Source: Bacillota bacterium
Lineage (GTDB): Bacteria; Bacillota; Clostridia; Tissierellales; Sedimentibacteraceae
Reading direction: 5' to 3'
Length of the DNA stretch: 64,000 nucleotides
Assembly (NCBI GenBank): GCA_023453025.1
Contig: JAEXUD010000004.1
Location: forward strand, 1-64,000
Of this stretch, positions 60,892-64,000 are shown piece after piece. A program made the position numbers and the translations under genes. The notes below the pieces were generated by a model. The model was not told the DNA's origin and searched no databases. It worked only from the letters and a program-made list of their open reading frames with translations. Positions within the stretch are counted from its first letter, which is position 1. Each line of letters opens with the position of its first letter.

Positions 60892-61563
60892 ATGTATAAG
60901 ATCATGATTGTCGAGGACGATTTAACTATTGCAAGGACTTTGAAGAATCATCTTGATAAATGGGATTATGACGTAAGTTATATAGACAATTTTAAAAATA
61001 TTACTGAGCAGTTTAAGGAGTTTGACCCTCACATTGTTCTGCTGGATGTGATGCTGCCGTTCTTTAACGGTTTTTACTGGTGCGGTGAAATACGAAAAAT
61101 ATCCAAGGTTCCGGTTGTTTTCATATCCTCTGCCGGAGACAATATGAATATTGTAATGGCAATGAACATGGGCGGAGACGATTTTATAATAAAGCCTTTT
61201 GACTTGAATGTACTGACTGCTAAGCTGGGAGCAATATTAAGAAGGTCGTACTCTCTTCAGGGGCAGATAAATTCAATTGAACATAAAGGAGTTGTATTAA
61301 ACCTGAATGACACAACTCTTGATTATGAAAATCATAGGATTGAGCTTACCAGGAATGATTATAAAATTTTGCATATACTTATGGAGAACAAAGGGAAAAT
61401 AGTATCCCGTGATGAAATAATGCAGCAGCTTTGGGAAAGCGACCAGTTTATAGATGACAATACATTGACGGTCAACATGACCAGGCTTCGCAAAAAGCTT
61501 TCTGAAATAGGTCTGGATGATTTTATTAAAACCAAAAAAGGACTTGGATATATGGTGGACTAA
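60892..61563 (+). CDS. BceR-like response regulator
   Basis: 223 aa: receiver domain (IMIVEDDLTIARTL, Asp in VLLDVMLPFFNGFYWC, KPFD) and winged helix (MQQLWESDQFIDDNTLTVNMTRLRKKLSEIG-KTKKGLGYMVD). The FNGFYWCGEIR stretch is typical of BceR. ATG 60892 with GGAGG 6 bp upstream; an in-frame upstream extension runs into the IS and is not credible. Confidence 0.9.
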   Translation: MYKIMIVEDDLTIARTLKNHLDKWDYDVSYIDNFKNITEQFKEFDPHIVLLDVMLPFFNGFYWCGEIRKISKVPVVFISSAGDNMNIVMAMNMGGDDFIIKPFDLNVLTAKLGAILRRSYSLQGQINSIEHKGVVLNLNDTTLDYENHRIELTRNDYKILHILMENKGKIVSRDEIMQQLWESDQFIDDNTLTVNMTRLRKKLSEIGLDDFIKTKKGLGYMVD

Positions 61564-61564
61564 T

Positions 61565-62572
61565 ATGAATGATTTTTTTAAGGTAATTTTTTATTACATA
61601 AAGAAAAATACCATGGTTATAATTTCTGGAATAATATCATTGATTATTTTCCTTGCTGTTTTTACTCTTTATTCTCTGCCTCTGGAGCCGGTGGCATATG
61701 CGGCGGTGCTGACCGGTGTGCTTATTTCAATTATGGCAATATTTCATTTTATTATTTTTTACAGACATCATCTGGCATTTGTAAAATTGAAAAACAGCAT
61801 CGGTATGGCAGAATATAAATTTCCTGCAACAATAAATCTAATAGAAAAAGATTACCAGGAATTAATTATAGAAATTGATAAACGAAGACTAGAAATTATT
61901 AATGAAAAAGATAAATACTATTCAGAGATGATAGATTATTATACCATATGGGCACATCAGATAAAGACGCCCATTGCGGCTATGCGTCTGATTTTGCAGT
62001 CCGAAAAATCAGAGGTTAACGATGAACTGCTGGAGCAGCTTTTTAAAACGGAGCAATACGTTGAGATGGTTCTTCAGTACCTGCGTCTGGAGAATTTAAA
62101 CAATGATCTGCTGTTTAAAAAGTATTCTCTTGACGATATTGTAAAGCAGGCTGTGAGGAAATACTCCAAGTTTTTTATCCGTAAAAAAATAAGGCTTAAT
62201 TACGAAAATTTGAATTGCGAGGTGCTCACCGACGAAAAGTGGCTTGTATTCGTTTTGGAGCAGATACTTTCAAATTCGCTTAAATACACCAACTCAGGAG
62301 AAATATCAATTTATATGGATGATAATCAGGCTGACACATTGGTTATAGAGGATACGGGAATCGGCATTGAAGGGGAAGATCTGGCAAGGGTTTTTGAAAA
62401 AGGATTCACAGGCTACAATGGAAGAGCAGATAAAAAATCCACAGGTATAGGCTTGCATTTATGCAGACAGATTTTAAATAAACTGTCACATACAATTGGA
62501 ATTGAGTCAAAGGTTGGAAAAGGAACCAAGGTAAAAATAGGATTACACTCCAAGGACGTTAATTTTGAATAA
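61565..62572 (+). CDS. BceS-like intramembrane-sensing histidine kinase
   Basis: 335 aa: two TM helices close to the N-terminus with almost no extracellular loop, a cytoplasmic linker, H-box YYTIWAHQIKTPIAAMRL, N-box LEQILSNSLKYT, and G-boxes EDTGIGIE and KSTGIGLHL. Such kinases get their signal from a partner BceAB transporter. ATG 61565 overlaps nothing and follows the regulator stop by one base. Confidence 0.9.
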   Translation: MNDFFKVIFYYIKKNTMVIISGIISLIIFLAVFTLYSLPLEPVAYAAVLTGVLISIMAIFHFIIFYRHHLAFVKLKNSIGMAEYKFPATINLIEKDYQELIIEIDKRRLEIINEKDKYYSEMIDYYTIWAHQIKTPIAAMRLILQSEKSEVNDELLEQLFKTEQYVEMVLQYLRLENLNNDLLFKKYSLDDIVKQAVRKYSKFFIRKKIRLNYENLNCEVLTDEKWLVFVLEQILSNSLKYTNSGEISIYMDDNQADTLVIEDTGIGIEGEDLARVFEKGFTGYNGRADKKSTGIGLHLCRQILNKLSHTIGIESKVGKGTKVKIGLHSKDVNFE

Positions 62573-62574
62573 CC

Positions 62575-62588
62575 TTACCAAATTGTAA
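62575..62588 (+). promoter_or_regulatory. BceR-type binding site upstream of the ABC genes
   Basis: TTACC-AAAT-TGTAA fits the BceR-like consensus TNACA-N4-TGTAA except one base. Two further ATAAG/GTAAG half-sites follow at about 62593-62609. Confidence 0.6.
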
Positions 62589-62676
62589 GAAAATATAAGA
62601 AAATGTAAGCCAAAGCTATGGTAGGTCATTTTCTTTTTTTGATAATATGAACAGGAAGAAATTATTGGAGGTAAAT

Positions 62677-63444
62677 ATGTCATTATTAGAAGTTAAAAAC
62701 GTAAAAAAAATATATACTACACGCTTCGGTGGAAATCCTGTTCAGGCACTTTCAAATGTTTCATTTTCTGTTGAGCAAGGGGAATATGCCGCTATAATGG
62801 GAGAATCCGGTTCGGGCAAAACAACTCTGCTAAATATTCTTGCCTCGCTGGATAGGCCTACAAGCGGTGAAATATTGCTGAATGGGAAAAATATTGTATC
62901 TATAAATGAAAAAGAAATTTCATCATTTAGAAGAGATAATCTTGGATTCGTATTTCAGGATTTTAATTTGCTTGATACATTCTCAATTCAGGACAACATA
63001 TTTTTGCCGTTGGTTTTGGCGGGGAAAACATATGAGGAAATGAACAAAAAATTGAAGCCGATTTCAAGAAGACTGGAAATATGGGATATTTTAAATAAAT
63101 ATCCATATGAGGTTTCCGGTGGTCAGAAACAAAGAACTGCAATAGCCAGGGCGATTATGACAAATCCTGAAATAATTCTTGCGGATGAACCTACGGGCTC
63201 ACTGGATTCCCGCTCCTCAGACGGTGTTTTAAAACTGTTTAATGAAATAAACAGTGACGGTCAGACCATATTGATGGTTACCCACAGTGTAAAGGCGGCA
63301 AGCCATGCAAAGAGAATTTTGTTCATTAAGGATGGAAGCATATACCACCAGCTGTATAGAGCAAACATGACTAATGAAGAGTTGTATCAGAAGATTTCAG
63401 ATACTCTTACCAGAATTGCGACGGGTGGTGGAAAAAATGAATAA
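62677..63444 (+). CDS. BceA-like ABC transporter ATP-binding protein
   Basis: 255 aa: Walker A GESGSGKTT, FQDFNLLDTFS Q-loop, signature VSGGQKQRTAIARAI, Walker B IILADEPTGSLD. It belongs to the MacB/BceA class that powers peptide-antibiotic detoxification. ATG 62677 has GGAGG 5-6 bp upstream; the in-frame ATG 62647 has none. It overlaps the permease gene by 8 bp. Confidence 0.93.
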   Translation: MSLLEVKNVKKIYTTRFGGNPVQALSNVSFSVEQGEYAAIMGESGSGKTTLLNILASLDRPTSGEILLNGKNIVSINEKEISSFRRDNLGFVFQDFNLLDTFSIQDNIFLPLVLAGKTYEEMNKKLKPISRRLEIWDILNKYPYEVSGGQKQRTAIARAIMTNPEIILADEPTGSLDSRSSDGVLKLFNEINSDGQTILMVTHSVKAASHAKRILFIKDGSIYHQLYRANMTNEELYQKISDTLTRIATGGGKNE

Positions 63445-64000
63445 GTTTTTCTATCAAAGTCTGGCTGCAAATAATATAAAGAAGAATTCCAAGACATATA
63501 TTCCTTACATTTTAACCTGTATAGGTACGGTTATGATGTTTTATAACATGTGCTTCCTGGCATCTGCCGAGAGCTTGGGTATTGTAAGTGACCACGACAG
63601 TTTAAGGTTCATCATGCTTTTCGGCGCAATTGTGATAGGCATTTTTTCACTTATTTTTTTGTTTTACACAAACAGCTTTTTAATCAAAAGACGAAAAAAA
63701 GAGTTTGGTCTGTTTAATATTCTGGGAATGGAAAAAAAGCACATTGCAAAAATAATGCTTTATGAAACTGTGTTTACGGCTGTTATAAGTGTTGCAGCAG
63801 GTTTGGCTGCAGGGATACTTTTAAGCAAGCTCATGATTTTGCTTCTTTTTAAATTGATATCCTTCGAAGCCACATTTGGTTTTGAAGTTCCGATAGCAGC
63901 TGTATTGGTGACAGCAGCCTTATTCAGCGCAATTTTTTTAATTAACCTTGGTTACAATATAGGGCAGGTTCATTTGTCTAAACCCGTTGAGCTGTTAAGG
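63437..64000 (+). CDS. BceB-like FtsX-domain permease, N-terminal part (runs off the window)
   Basis: From ATG 63437 the frame is open to the window end (188 codons): MNKFFYQSLAANNIKKNSKTYIPY, TM1, a short loop, TM2, the FtsX-type cytoplasmic stretch RRKKEFGLFNILGMEKKHIAK, then two more TM helices and YNIGQVHLSKPVELL. This is the N-terminal quarter to third of a ~640-aa BceB permease, which detects and removes bacitracin- or lantibiotic-type peptides together with BceA and signals to BceS. Confidence 0.9.
   Translation, partial: MNKFFYQSLAANNIKKNSKTYIPYILTCIGTVMMFYNMCFLASAESLGIVSDHDSLRFIMLFGAIVIGIFSLIFLFYTNSFLIKRRKKEFGLFNILGMEKKHIAKIMLYETVFTAVISVAAGLAAGILLSKLMILLLFKLISFEATFGFEVPIAAVLVTAALFSAIFLINLGYNIGQVHLSKPVELLR

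Overview
The window looks like part of a chromosome from a low-GC, spore-forming, amino-acid-fermenting anaerobe of the Clostridia/Tissierellia type. I infer this from strong purine-rich ribosome-binding sites with many TTG starts, a Spo0E-like protein, a UGA-containing glycine-reductase-family selenoprotein, a glycyl-radical hydroxyproline dehydratase, three sigma-54 promoters and several clostridial regulator families. I cannot name the genus. No tRNA, rRNA or CRISPR locus was recognised.

Layout. 1-2.5 kb: the end of an IS3-family element; an ~870-bp segment bounded by inverted recombination-site-like repeats that encodes a small tyrosine recombinase; then a Spo0E-like gene, a c-di-GMP-I riboswitch and an HD-GYP phosphodiesterase. 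2.5-5 kb: PadR/RDD pair and a LysR regulator. 5-10 kb: a methionine operon (metN-metI-2-hydroxyacid dehydrogenase-metQ-aminotransferase) preceded by an unannotated 36-residue leader peptide with 10 Met codons and an intrinsic terminator. 10-12 kb: PAS-PP2C phosphatase and a mini ferritin-like protein. 12-24.2 kb: a sigma-54 activator, its probable binding palindromes and a -24/-12 promoter, then a large operon with a peptide/opine-type ABC transporter, two alanine-dehydrogenase-like enzymes and a GrdE/GrdB-type reductase whose second subunit reads through an in-frame UGA as selenocysteine. 24.3-36.2 kb: mixed housekeeping and stress genes (GIY-YIG, MoxR/VWA with a frameshift, HTH-desulfoferrodoxin regulator, acyltransferase, GltS, PHP, CsoR/P1B ATPase with clear operators, HelD, an acyl-carrier-protein-like protein without the modified serine). 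36.3-47.2 kb: serine hydrolase, two-component system, coat-like cupin, cold-shock protein, tandem tyrosine-phosphatase/LysM protein, MATE pump, DinB. 47.5-57.8 kb: sigma-54-driven hypE-hypD (hydroxyproline dehydratase) followed by a sigma-54-driven oppA-pepP-oppBCDF operon. 58-64 kb: uppP, an IS1182-family element and a BceRS-BceAB-type peptide antibiotic detoxification module cut by the window edge.

How the parts work together. The dominant theme is Stickland-type fermentation: uptake of amino acids, peptides or N-substituted amino acids and their reductive disposal. Methionine import is tied to a transaminase and an NADH-dependent 2-hydroxyacid dehydrogenase. The Grd-like operon pairs a reductase with two NAD-dependent alanine-dehydrogenase-type oxidases. 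The Hyp/Opp cluster would import Pro/Hyp-containing (collagen-like) peptides, trim them with a Xaa-Pro peptidase and dehydrate hydroxyproline towards proline. The candidates I consider most likely to be undescribed are the self-encoded invertible promoter switch in front of the c-di-GMP genes, the Met-rich leader/attenuator, and the Grd-like reductase operon with twin dehydrogenases.
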